Positions 1 to 9,635 of a stretch of DNA of 64,000 bases are shown one piece after another. This DNA is from CAZDKK01 sp964506245. Lineage in GTDB: Bacteria; Eisenbacteria; RBG-16-71-46; CAIMUX01; WJJG01. Where the stretch lies: contig CAZDKK010000003.1 of the NCBI GenBank assembly GCA_964506245.1, positions 1 through 64,000 of the forward strand, given 5' to 3'. The first letter of the stretch is position 1, and every line of letters begins with the position of its first letter. The translations under genes and the position numbers were made by a program. A model generated the notes under the pieces. The model was not told where the DNA came from. It searched no databases and saw nothing but the letters and a program-made list of their open reading frames with translations.

Positions 1-1902
1 GAGGTGGCGCAGCCGGCCGGGACCGCGCCCGCGGATCCGGGGGCGGTGGCTGGGCGCCCGCCGTCCGTTCTCGACCGGGGGACCTACGTGCCCGACCTCG
101 CGACCTTCATGCAGATCGGCGGCTCTACCCCGGTCGGCTACAGCTGGAATGGCCAGGACGTATACATCGGCAGCCGGCTCTCCGGATCGAACCAGGTCTA
201 CCGCCTGACGCCCGAGGGCTGGCCCTACCAGCTCTCCGCGTTCCCGGACGGCATCGACTTCTTCGAGCTGTCGCGCGGCGGCGCGCTGGCCGTGGTCGGC
301 GCCTCGGTCGGGGGATCGGAGCAGTCGCAGCTCTCCCTGATGGACACGCGCACCGGCCGCATCGAGCAGCTCACCCACTTCGAGAAGGTCCAGGTCACCA
401 ACGTCACGTGGGCGCCCGACGATCGCGCGATCTACTACCGCTCGAACCACGAGAACGGACGGGACTTCTTCATCTACCGCATGGAGATCGCCACGGGCGA
501 GGCCACGAAGGTGTTCGGCGCCACCAGCGGCGTGAGCGGCTACAACTCGATCGTGGATATCTCCCAGGACGGACGGCGGCTGATCATCTCCAATCTGCGT
601 TCGAGCGCCGACAACGATCTCTACTTGGTCGGTCTGCGCGACGGCAGTTACCAGAAGCTCACCGAGGATGGTGGGGATGTCCGGTACCGGACCCCGACCC
701 TGATGCCGGACAACCGCACGATCTGGCTGGCCTGCAACGACACGCCCGACGGCATCTCCCGCGTCGCGCGCATGCAGGTCGGGTCGCCGGCGGTCGAGTT
801 CGTCGAGGACGGATGGATCGATCCGCGCTGGGAGGTGGAGAGCGTCTGGCTCTCGCGCGACTACGCCTGGATGTTCGCGCTGGTCAACGAGGATGGCTAC
901 ACGCGCCTGCGGATCCGGGCGACGGACACGCTCCGCCCGGTGCCAGGCCCACCGCTGGATGGCATGATCGCACAGGTCTTCAGCGACGAACGCGGGCGCG
1001 TGGTCTTCGGCTTCAACAACCCGACGCGCACGGCCGACGCCTGGCGCTGGGACCCGGCCGCCGGGACGCTCGAGCAGCTCACCTTTGCCTCCTACCTCGG
1101 CATCGATCGGGCGCTCTTCCGCGAGCCGCAGCTCGTCCGCTATCGCAGCTTCGATGGGCTCGAGATCCCGGCCTTTCTCTACCTGCCGACCGATTACCAG
1201 CCCGGCCGCCCGGTGCCGTTCATCGTGGACGCGCACGGCGGACCGGAGGGCCAGTCCCGCCCGCACTTCCAGCGCAACGTGCAGTACCTGCAGCTCAACG
1301 GATACGGGGTGCTCGCGCCCAACGTGCGCGGGTCGTCAGGCTACGGCCGACGCTACCAGAGCCTCGACGATTACCGGAACCGCAAGGACTCGCTCCGCGA
1401 CTACCGGGCCGGCGTCGAATGGCTCATCGCCCAGGGCTATGCGGAGGCGGGGCGGATCGGCATCCGCGGGGGATCGTACGGCGGGTACGTCGTCCTGGGG
1501 ATGATCACCGAGTACCCGGAGTTGTTTGCTGCTGCAGTCGACAACGTCGGCATCGCCAACTTCGAGACCTTCCTGGAGAACACGGCAGCCTATCGCCGGG
1601 GGCTGCGCGAGGCCGAGTACGGCCCACTTGCCGATCGGGAGTTTCTGCGTTCGATCTCGCCCATCCACCAGGCCGACCGGATCAAGACCCCGCTGCTGGT
1701 GGTGCACGGCGAGAACGACCCGCGCGTGCCGGTGGGTGAGGCGCGCCAGATCCTGCGCGCCATCGAGGCCCGCGGTGGAGAGGTCGACTCGCTCATCTTC
1801 GTCGACGAGGGACACGGCACGGGCAAGCGCGACAACACGATCGAGGAATACAGCAAGCAGATCGCGTTCTTCGAACGGTACCTGAAGACGACGAGGCCGT
1901 AG
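1..1902 (+). CDS. S9 family (prolyl oligopeptidase-type) peptidase, 5' end outside window
   Basis: Serine peptidase of the prolyl oligopeptidase (S9) family, expected to cleave short peptides in the periplasm or cytoplasm. The N-terminal two thirds (to about residue 370, counting from the GTG at 4) is a WD-like propeller with blade motifs such as SPDGR-type turns. The C-terminal third is the alpha/beta hydrolase. The catalytic triad is visible: Ser491 in GGSYGG, Asp572 in ENDPRVP and His604 in DEGHG. The frame is open through position 1 and no signal peptide is seen, so the true start probably lies upstream. An 11-bp inverted repeat follows the stop codon and separates it from the convergent secreted-protein genes. 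Confidence 0.9.
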   Translation, partial: EVAQPAGTAPADPGAVAGRPPSVLDRGTYVPDLATFMQIGGSTPVGYSWNGQDVYIGSRLSGSNQVYRLTPEGWPYQLSAFPDGIDFFELSRGGALAVVGASVGGSEQSQLSLMDTRTGRIEQLTHFEKVQVTNVTWAPDDRAIYYRSNHENGRDFFIYRMEIATGEATKVFGATSGVSGYNSIVDISQDGRRLIISNLRSSADNDLYLVGLRDGSYQKLTEDGGDVRYRTPTLMPDNRTIWLACNDTPDGISRVARMQVGSPAVEFVEDGWIDPRWEVESVWLSRDYAWMFALVNEDGYTRLRIRATDTLRPVPGPPLDGMIAQVFSDERGRVVFGFNNPTRTADAWRWDPAAGTLEQLTFASYLGIDRALFREPQLVRYRSFDGLEIPAFLYLPTDYQPGRPVPFIVDAHGGPEGQSRPHFQRNVQYLQLNGYGVLAPNVRGSSGYGRRYQSLDDYRNRKDSLRDYRAGVEWLIAQGYAEAGRIGIRGGSYGGYVVLGMITEYPELFAAAVDNVGIANFETFLENTAAYRRGLREAEYGPLADREFLRSISPIHQADRIKTPLLVVHGENDPRVPVGEARQILRAIEARGGEVDSLIFVDEGHGTGKRDNTIEEYSKQIAFFERYLKTTRP

Positions 1903-1908
1903 GCAGCC

Positions 1909-1943
1909 CCCGGACGAACCGCACACCCTGCTGTTCGTCCGGG
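1909..1943. terminator. Hairpin between convergent genes
   Basis: Perfect 11-bp inverted repeat (CCCGGACGAAC at 1909-1919, GTTCGTCCGGG at 1933-1943) with a 13-nt loop. It lies between the peptidase stop codon and the 3' end of the minus-strand secreted gene. There is no clear U-tract, but the position fits a bidirectional terminator. Confidence 0.55.
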
Positions 1944-1954
1944 AGCCCCGCCCG

Positions 1955-4900
1955 CTACGGCATCGCCAGCAGCCTGCGGCTAGAGGCGTACCCGCGATCG
2001 GTCCGCAGCTGCAACCAGTAGAGCCCCGCGCCCAGCCGCCCGCCGCGATCATCGGTCCCATCCCATGGGACCGCGTGCTCACCGGCTTCCCAAGACGCAT
2101 CGATCAGCGTGCGCACGCGACGTCCCGCGACGTCGAAGACCTCGAGGGTCGCGTGCCCGGCCTGCGCCAGCGAGAACCGCACCGTCGCCCGAGCGTGGAA
2201 GGGGCTGGGCCTCGCTGGGTAGAGGTAGTCCACCGGTCCCGCGAGGTGCGTCTCGGGCTGCTCCTCGGCGCCCGTGCTGTAACACGGGTAGCGCCAGGGC
2301 TCGAACGGATCGCCCGGGTCCTCCATCCAGTCGAGCATCGGCGCCAGCAGCTCGAGCCCGGCCTGGACGCGCGCGGCGCTGTCGGCGCTGCAGTCCTCCC
2401 CGCCGTAGCCGCGCTCCGAGAGCAAGTGCAGGCTGAAGCCGTTCACCACGCTCATCCAGTTGGTCGTTCCCGGTTGGACATTCTGCCGCACGACCTGGGC
2501 ATAGTCGACGTAAGTCTGCACGCCGGTGCCCTCGTAGCTGTAGAAGCGCAAGTTGCCGGCCGCCCCCGGGATGCCGGGCCGGACGCGGAGCACGTTGTAG
2601 TCGTATTCCTGCGGGCAACCGTTGCCGAATAGACCGATGCCGGGTGTCGCCGGCGTGAAGACCGCGCCCGGGCTGGGCTCGAGATAGACGCAGTAGGCCG
2701 GGTCCTCGTTGTAGTCGCGGTAGCTGCTCTCCTGGATGTCGACGCCCAACACGTTGTGGCCGAAGTCGATGGCCAGCCCTTGCGCCGGGTCGACGACCAC
2801 TTCCGCGATGCCGGTGCCGTCGAGAATGAGGCCGCGACGCACATCGGCCAGACCGCAGTCGGTCGTCGCCAGCCACTCCTCGAGGAGATCCCAGTCTTCG
2901 GGCTCGGTGGAACCCAGCCCGAAGATCCCGTTGTGAAAGAGCACCAGCCGGTAGCCGTAGAGCTGCTCGGTGGTGAGACCGTTGTTGCCATAGCCGCCGG
3001 GATTGTGAACCGCCCCGCCGAAGTCACGCTTCAGCGATGCGTTGTATCAGCTCGAGTTGTCTAGGTAGTCGAATCGGTCGTAGGAGAGACCCGCCTCCGT
3101 CAGCGTCGCGTCGATGAATCTCTCGGAGCCGCGGTTGAACGCGTCTACGAAGAGGACGCTGGGCCACTGGACCGCGTACTCCTCGCCCGGTGCGATCGTC
3201 ATCGTGGGCAGCATCTCGTATTCCCACGGCCCCAGGACGAAGTACTCGTCCGGCGGGGCGCCGCCGTTCCAGTAGTACGACCGGAAGTAGTACTCGACGC
3301 GGGTGCCCGGAACGAAGACGCCGTCGGGCAGGATTTCCTGCGCCGGGCGGAAGTCGCGATCAGCGGGATCGAAGCCAGGGTCGTCCTCGTGGAAGTAGGT
3401 GGCGAACTTGTTCTTCCAGATCTGCGTGTGGTTGTTCGTTTCCAGGGAGTCCATCAGCACGCAGATGAAGTCCTCTTCCGGGTCGCTGACCAGCCGCGAC
3501 TTCCACAGGTGGTATTCGGGGATGAGATGCTGCCGCGCGCCCGTACGGGGGATGCGAAAACAGAGCTGGCACAGGAAGCGTGTGGCCTCGCTGCTGACGA
3601 TGGGTCCGGAGACGACCGAGCTGTCCCCGTGCCAGTCGTTCTGCTCGGTGTTGCTCATGGTCATGTCGTAGGAGATGTTCGAGTTGCCCCGGTCGGTGGG
3701 TTCGAGATACGTGGGGAAGTTCTGCCCGTAACTGTCCATGAAGTTGCCGCCGTCGCTTTCGGTCACGGTCGGCGCGTCCGGTACGTGCGTGAGGCCCACG
3801 CGGATATGGTCGAGCAGGGGCGCCCCACCGGTCGCGCCTTCCTCGGTGCAGACGGAGGCCGGCGTGCTGAACGCGTCGCAGCTGCACCAGACCTCGTAGG
3901 TGAACCTGAGGGAATCCCAGGCGGCCGGCAGCGGCTCGTTGGCCATGGAGGACAGGCTCTCGATCGTCTGCGCGCAGGAGGGGGCGCTGGTGTAGTACCA
4001 GATCTGACGTCCGTGGCGCCCCGACCAGTGGGGGACGGGATTGGACTCGGTTGTGTAGGGGTAGATCCGCCAACCGGGGCGGTAGTACGCGCCGGTGGAC
4101 TGCGGGAAGCGCAGGAAGCTGTCCCACGCGACCACTGTCGCGCTCCACTCCGGCAAGCCGTAGCCCGCGCGCGGCACGATGGCGCTGGCCGCCTGCTCCT
4201 TCTGGCCCGGCACGAGGCCGGGTGGCGAGTAGGGGCTGTGCTCCGCATCCACGAAGCCGAGCGCTTGGCCCGAGAGCGGGCAGCCGCAGGCCACACCCAC
4301 ATCCTCCACCCAGTCCCGCCAAATGGCCTCGTCGTGGAGCGCCATGAAAGAGCCGGTCCCGGCGCAGCGCTCGAAGGACCAACCCTGCTGCCCGTCCTCG
4401 AAGTCGAAGGCGTGGGCGGTCGAACCGATCGTCATGACCAGGTCGTCGGCGCCGAAGGGTCCGCACGGCGTGTCCCAGTAGCCGTCCTCGTCCGAGTACC
4501 CGCCGTCGGACTCCATGCGCAGTTCGAGCTGGATCGTAGCCGTAGCGGGATCGAGCGTCCCCGCGGGGATCTCTGCCCCGGCCGGATCGAAGCTGGCCAG
4601 CGCGGCCGGGTCCCCGATCACCCCGTCGAAGTCCGTGAGCGAATAGGTGTCGAGCAGCTCGCCCGAAAGGTCGCGGCAGAGCACCTCGACGTAGGTGTAG
4701 TCGTAGTCCTCCTCGCTGTTGTTGAAGTAGAGGAAGGCGAGATCGACGTCATCGGCGACCGGGTCGATCGGCCAGACGGGCGAATACGCTCGCTGGCACA
4801 TGTGGTTCTGGTACCCCATCCCGGCGACGAAGTCGCGCAGGTCGGCCTCGTCCTCGTGGATGCCGCACCAGAGCATGCCCGTGTTCCCAGCCTGGATCGG

Positions 4901-5263
4901 GACACAAGGGTCCCCGTGGGCGGCGAAGTCGGCCACCGTGACGCGCCCGAAGTAATCCCCCGGGTTTGCGGCCACGTCGGTCGAGCTCCAACCCTGGAGA
5001 CCGTTGGAGCCCGGGCTCTCGAAGTCCCAGACCTCGCCCTCCACGGCCACGCCGGTGCCGTCGTCGCCGCCGAACCATACCGTGTCGGCACGGACAGCAC
5101 GTTCACCACCGGGAGGCGTCCAGGGCAGGCGATCCTGCTGTTCACCCGGGAAGACCGCGACCGCGCAGGGCCGCCGCTCCGATGAAGCCGCGCCCGTCCC
5201 GACGGCGCTCGAGAGCAACAGAGTGGCAAGAACCATCGGCGTCAAGCACCGCGTTCCATGCAT
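1955..5263 (-). pseudogene. Large secreted protein with FlgD-like C-terminal domain, interrupted by an in-frame TGA
   Basis: This is one reading frame from ATG 5263 to the stop at 1955, broken by a single TGA at 3049-3047. It starts with a signal peptide (MHGTRC then a hydrophobic stretch to GTGAAS) and has a good ribosome site (AAGGAGG, 6-nt spacer). About 1,100 codons match the upstream paralog along their whole length, including paired FDFEDG..GW segments, a VLFVDAFN-type Rossmann-like segment, and a C-terminal sorting-type domain (GRRVRTL...WDGTDDRG...GLYWLQL). The TGA aligns with a GGA glycine codon of the paralog, and the frame on both sides stays conserved. A single G-to-T change therefore explains it. 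It lies 33 nt downstream of the paralog, in the same transcription unit. Function unknown; it is probably a cell-surface or secreted protein. Read-through or an assembly error cannot be excluded. Confidence 0.75.
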
Positions 5264-5296
5264 GGCAGGCCTCCTTCAGGGTATGAAGAACAGCCT

Positions 5297-8200
5297 CTAG
5301 GGTATCGCCAGCAACCGCCTGCTCGACAGGTACTCGCGATCGGTCCGCAGCTGCAGCCAGTAGATGCCGGCGCCCAGCCGCCCGCCGCGGTCATCCGTCC
5401 CGTCCCAGGTGACCGCATGCTCGCCCGCTTCCCACGCCTCATCGGTCAGCGTGCGCACCCGGCGCCCCGCGACGTCGAAGACCTCGAGCGTCGCGCGGCC
5501 CGACTGCGCCAGCGAGAACCGCACGGTGGCCCGCGCGTGGAAGGGGCTCGGGCGCGCGGGATACAGATAGTCCACCGGGCCCGTCAGGTGCGTCTCGGGC
5601 TGCTCCTCGACGCCCGTGCCATAGAGGTGGCAGGGGTAAAACCACGGCACGAACGGATCGCCCGGGTCCTCCATCCAATCGAGCATCGGCTCCAGGAGCT
5701 CGAGCCCGCCCGCGACGCGCGCGGCGCTGTCGGCGCTGCAGTCCTCGCCGCCGTAGCCGCGCTCGGAGAGCAGGTGGAGGCTGAAGCCGTTCATCACGGT
5801 CATCCAGTTGGCCACCCCCGGCTGGATCCTCTGCCGGACCACCTGGGCGTAGTCGGCGTAGGTCTGCGAGCCGGTGCCCTCGTAGCTGTAGAAGCGCAGG
5901 TTGCCGACCGCGTCGGGCACCCCGGCCTGGACGCCGAGGACGTTGTAGTCGTACTCCTGCGGGCAGCCGTTGCCGAGAAGACCGATGCCGGGCTGCGCGG
6001 GCGTGAAGACCGCGCCCTGGCTCGGTTCGAGGTAGACGCAGTAGGCTTCGTCATCGTTGTGGTCGCGGTAGCTGTAGGCGACCAGGTTGGCGCCCAACAC
6101 GTTGTGGACGAAGTCGACGGCCAGTCCCTGCACCGGATCGGCCCCGATCGCGCAGATCCCGCCGCCGTCGAGGACGAGACCGCGGCGCACCTCGCTCAGA
6201 CCGCACTCGGTCGTGGCCAGCCACTCCTCGAAGAGGTCCCAGTCCTCGGGCTCGGTGGCGCCGAGCCCCATGGCGCCCGTGCTGAAGAGGATCAGCCGGT
6301 ATCCCCAGAGCTGCTGGGGCGTGAGGCCGTTATTGGCGTAGCCACCCGGGTTGTGCGTGGTGCCGCCCAGGTCGCGCTTCAGCGGCGCGTAGCATCCGCA
6401 ACATCCCGTGTAGTAGTCGTACCGGTCGAACGACAACCCCGCCTCGGTCAGCAGTGCGTTGATATAGCGCTCCGAACCGTAGTTGTAGGCGTCGACGTAG
6501 AGCACGCAGGGCCACTGCACCGCGTACACCTCGCCAGGCACGCGCGTCATCGTGGGTAGGATCTCGTACTCCCGGGGGCCCAGGACGTTGTACTCACTGG
6601 GGGGCTGACCGCCGTTCCAGTAGTATGACCTGTAGTAGTACTCGACGCGGGTGCCGGGCACGAACACCCCGTCGGGCAGGATCTCCTGCGCTGTCTCGAA
6701 GTCGGGCTGCCCGTGCTCGAATCCCGGGTCGTTCTCATGGAAGTAGGTGGCGAACCTGTTCTTCCAGACTTGCGTGTGGTTGTTCAGCTCCAGCGAGTCC
6801 ATCAGCGCGCAGACGAAGCCCTCCTCCGGGTTGCCCGAAAGGCGCGACTTCCACGTGTGGTACTCGTGGATCATGTGCTGTCGCGCACCGACGCGGGGGA
6901 TGCGCAGGCAGAGCTCGCACAGGAATCGCGCAGCCTGGCTGCCGACAACGGGCCCGGCGACACACGAGCTGTCACCGTGCCAGGAGTTCTGTACCGGGTT
7001 GCCCATCGACAGGTCAAAGACGATGTTCGAGTTGCCCCGGTCGGAGGGCTCCAGGTAGGTTAGGTAGTTCTGCCCGAATCCATCCTGGAACTCACCCGCG
7101 CAAATCAGGCTCAGCCGCGGCGCATTGGGCACGTGCGTGAGGCCCACGCGGGCGTTGTCCAGGAGCGGCGCCCCCTGGGTGGCACCCTCGTCGGTGCAGA
7201 TGGAGGACGGTATGCCGAACGCCTCGCAGCTGCAGTAGACCTCGTAGACGAACTTGAGCGAGTCCCAGGCGGCCGGCAGGGGCTCGTCTTGCATGTCGGA
7301 CAGGTCCACGACGTTGGAGCCGCAGTAGGGGGCGCTGGTCGGGAACCAGGTATCCTGCCCGTGACGCCCCGACCAGTGTGGCACCGGATTGGACTCGGTT
7401 GTGTAGGGGTAGATCTTCCAACCGGGGCGATAGCACGCGCCCGTGATCTGCGGGAAGTAGACGAACAGGTCGCTGGCGAACACGGCCGCGTTCCAGTCCG
7501 GCGGGCCGTACCCCGCGCGCGGCACGGCGCCGCTGACCGCCAGTTCGTGCTGACCGGGATGCAGGCCCGGCGGCGAGTAGGGGCTGTGCTCCGCGTCGAC
7601 GAGCCCCAGCACGCTGCCCGACAGAGGGCACTCGCAGGCCACGCCCGACTCCTCGACCCAGTCCTGCCAGATGGCCTCGTCGTACAGCGCCATGAACGAG
7701 CCCTGCCCCTCGCAGCGCACGAAGGTCCAGCCCTGGGGCCCATCCTCGAAGTCAAAGGTCTGCGCGCTCGACCCGATCGTCATGACCAGATCGTCCGCGC
7801 CGAAGGGGCCGCAAGGTGAATCCCAATGCCCGTCCTCATCCGAGTACGCGCCGTCGGCCTCCATCCGCAGCTCGAGCTGGATCGTCGCGGTGGCGGGATC
7901 GAGCGTCCCAGCCGGGATCTCGGGGCCGGCGCTGCCGAAGCTGGCCAGGGCCTCCGGTGTCCCGATCACGCCTTCGAAAGCCGCCAGTGAATACGTGTCG
8001 AGCAACTCGCCCGCGAGGTCGCGGCAGAGGACCTCAATGTACGTGTAGTCGTACGTGTGCTCGCTGTGGTTGAAGTAGAGAAAGGTGAGATCGACCGCGT
8101 CGGTGACCGGATCGATCGACCAGACGGGGGAGAGAGCGCGCTGGCACATGTGGTTCTGGTACCCCATCCCGGCCTCGAAGTCGCGCAGGTCGGCCTCGTC

Positions 8201-8614
8201 CTCGTGGATGCCGCACCAGAGCATGCCCGTGTTCCCGGTCTGGATCGGGACGCAGGGGTCCCCGTGGGTGATGAAGTCGGCCGCCGTGACGCGCCCGAAG
8301 TAGACGCCCGGATTGTGGGTCAGGTCGATCGAGGTCCAGCCCTGGAAGCCATTGGAGCCCGGGCTCTCGAAGTCCCAGACCTCGCCCAGCAAGGCCACGC
8401 CGGTGCCGTCGTCGCCGCCGAACCAGACCGTGTCACTCCGCACCGACTGCGTGGGAATGATGCCGGGCAGCCGGTCCGGACTGCCCGCGCCGGGGATGAG
8501 CGCGGTGCGGCCAGGGCTGGCGGAGGTCCCGCAGAAGACTGGCCCAACTGCCCCGAGTAGAGCGAAGCAGGCGAACGTGCGCAGGAAACACCGACCGGCA
8601 AGTCCCACCACCAT
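5297..8614 (-). CDS. Large secreted protein (about 1,105 aa) with FlgD-like C-terminal domain, intact paralog
   Basis: Exported protein of unknown function. I choose ATG 8614 because AGGAGG lies 7 nt upstream and the protein then begins with a signal peptide (MVVGLAGRC followed by a hydrophobic run). The open frame extends 40 codons further upstream without a ribosome site. Features in order: the GGDDGTGVA...EVWDFESPGSNG opening shared with the neighbour, two FDFEDG..GW jelly-roll-like segments, a cysteine-rich stretch, a Rossmann-like segment (VLYVDAYN ... TEPEDWDLFEEWL), and a C-terminal FlgD/Por-sorting-like domain ending in SSRRLLAIP. That last domain is shared with four other proteins here and suggests surface anchoring or a dedicated export route. 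It is first in a two-gene unit with its broken paralog. Confidence 0.85.
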   Translation of the reverse strand: MVVGLAGRCFLRTFACFALLGAVGPVFCGTSASPGRTALIPGAGSPDRLPGIIPTQSVRSDTVWFGGDDGTGVALLGEVWDFESPGSNGFQGWTSIDLTHNPGVYFGRVTAADFITHGDPCVPIQTGNTGMLWCGIHEDEADLRDFEAGMGYQNHMCQRALSPVWSIDPVTDAVDLTFLYFNHSEHTYDYTYIEVLCRDLAGELLDTYSLAAFEGVIGTPEALASFGSAGPEIPAGTLDPATATIQLELRMEADGAYSDEDGHWDSPCGPFGADDLVMTIGSSAQTFDFEDGPQGWTFVRCEGQGSFMALYDEAIWQDWVEESGVACECPLSGSVLGLVDAEHSPYSPPGLHPGQHELAVSGAVPRAGYGPPDWNAAVFASDLFVYFPQITGACYRPGWKIYPYTTESNPVPHWSGRHGQDTWFPTSAPYCGSNVVDLSDMQDEPLPAAWDSLKFVYEVYCSCEAFGIPSSICTDEGATQGAPLLDNARVGLTHVPNAPRLSLICAGEFQDGFGQNYLTYLEPSDRGNSNIVFDLSMGNPVQNSWHGDSSCVAGPVVGSQAARFLCELCLRIPRVGARQHMIHEYHTWKSRLSGNPEEGFVCALMDSLELNNHTQVWKNRFATYFHENDPGFEHGQPDFETAQEILPDGVFVPGTRVEYYYRSYYWNGGQPPSEYNVLGPREYEILPTMTRVPGEVYAVQWPCVLYVDAYNYGSERYINALLTEAGLSFDRYDYYTGCCGCYAPLKRDLGGTTHNPGGYANNGLTPQQLWGYRLILFSTGAMGLGATEPEDWDLFEEWLATTECGLSEVRRGLVLDGGGICAIGADPVQGLAVDFVHNVLGANLVAYSYRDHNDDEAYCVYLEPSQGAVFTPAQPGIGLLGNGCPQEYDYNVLGVQAGVPDAVGNLRFYSYEGTGSQTYADYAQVVRQRIQPGVANWMTVMNGFSLHLLSERGYGGEDCSADSAARVAGGLELLEPMLDWMEDPGDPFVPWFYPCHLYGTGVEEQPETHLTGPVDYLYPARPSPFHARATVRFSLAQSGRATLEVFDVAGRRVRTLTDEAWEAGEHAVTWDGTDDRGGRLGAGIYWLQLRTDREYLSSRRLLAIP

Positions 8615-8921
8615 TGCTGCACCTCCTGAGTTCAGCTGTTCGCGTCGCACCCGGGTACCCGCTGGCGGGGCTGACCAGGGTCCGGTGCGCAGGCCAATAG
8701 GTAACTCGCTTCGAAATAGTGACTTGCACTGCACCGCCCACGCTCCTAATCATAGTCCAAGTCGGGTCACATTGTCGAAGCAAAAGCGTGGACTTAGGGG
8801 GTGGGCGTCTGCGCTCCGGGGGCATAACCGATTGCTGGGATGTCAGAAGCGGCGGGTGTCCCGCGTCCGAGATGTGCCCGAGGGCCGCGCGTTCCGAGTG
8901 CGCGCGCTCCGATGGCCGGCA
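8615..8921. other. Intergenic region, 307 nt
   Basis: Lies between the start of the 5297-8614 gene and the 3' end of the HPP gene. Apart from the candidate promoter at 8749-8778 I see no gene or RNA in it. Confidence 0.6.
8749..8778 (-). promoter_or_regulatory. Candidate sigma-70-type promoter for the tandem secreted genes
   Basis: On the minus strand, TCGACA (8778-8773) and TATGAT (8754-8749) are separated by 18 nt. Each differs from the sigma-70 consensus at one position. The site lies 135 nt upstream of ATG 8614. The local sequence is more AT-rich than its surroundings. Confidence 0.4.
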
Positions 8922-9632
8922 TCAGGCCCGGCGCTGGATCCGTCCTTCGAGCTCTTCCCAGAAGGTGCCCTGTTCGGCCGGCAGGCCCGCGGCGGGCCCG
9001 TAGTGGCGGCAGGTGCGGCCATCCGCCGTCCAGAGCGGATAGGGCCAGCCGGCCACCAGCCGCAGCAAGACGAAGGCCCCGAGGACGAGCAGCACGATCG
9101 CTCCCAGCAGAGCAGCGGCGGTGACCGCTGGGGTGGGGAAGCCCCAGGTGAAGGCCGGGAAGCCCCACGCCGCGAGCGCGCTGGTGGCAATCGCCGGCTC
9201 ATGCACGCACCGCAGGGCCGACATGAGCAGGCTGGTGGCGACCGCGGCGACACCGAACTGGAGCAGGGACCATCCAAGGCCAACCGGCTGGGCACCGGGG
9301 TCGAGCAGGCCGCCCGCCCACCAGCTCAGTAAACCCACCGTGCTGGCCAGGGTGTGTCCGCCGAGGATCGCGCGGGGACTGGCGCGTTGAGCCATGGGCG
9401 TGCGCAGGAGGATCAGGGCGGACGGGGCCAGCGGCAGCAGGATCCAGACCTGCTGGGCGATCACGGCCGCGGCGACCAGGATCGTCAGGGCTAGCGCGCT
9501 CGCGACAGCCATGAAGAACACGGAGGGCAGGCCCGGCTGGCGGCCCGGATCGAGTTCCAGCCGGCGCTCCGGCCGCATCAGCAGGGCCGTGATCCGGTAG
9601 AGCAGGGTTTCCTGTGGGTTCCTGGGCGGCAT
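8922..9632 (-). CDS. HPP family integral membrane protein
   Basis: 236-aa membrane protein with four or five hydrophobic segments (about residues 40-60, 62-80, 95-115, 125-150 and 165-195). Signatures of the HPP family are visible: RAILGGHTLAS with its conserved His, and CVHEPAIATSALAAWG, which corresponds to the T-HPPAGA-type motif of the family, with HEP in place of HPP. Members are transmembrane proteins, some linked to nitrite or anion transport; the substrate here is unknown. The start lies 3 nt beyond the HDOD gene's stop codon, so the two are almost certainly co-transcribed and possibly translationally coupled. The last 30 residues are a soluble tail. Confidence 0.7.
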   Translation of the reverse strand: MPPRNPQETLLYRITALLMRPERRLELDPGRQPGLPSVFFMAVASALALTILVAAAVIAQQVWILLPLAPSALILLRTPMAQRASPRAILGGHTLASTVGLLSWWAGGLLDPGAQPVGLGWSLLQFGVAAVATSLLMSALRCVHEPAIATSALAAWGFPAFTWGFPTPAVTAAALLGAIVLLVLGAFVLLRLVAGWPYPLWTADGRTCRHYGPAAGLPAEQGTFWEELEGRIQRRA

Positions 9633-9635
9633 GGG

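Noticed and set aside
3047..3049. The in-frame TGA as selenocysteine, because the paralog has CCGC at that site
   Set aside because: The TGA aligns with the Gly codon, not a Cys, the neighbouring Cys are Ser here, and no SECIS-like hairpin follows.
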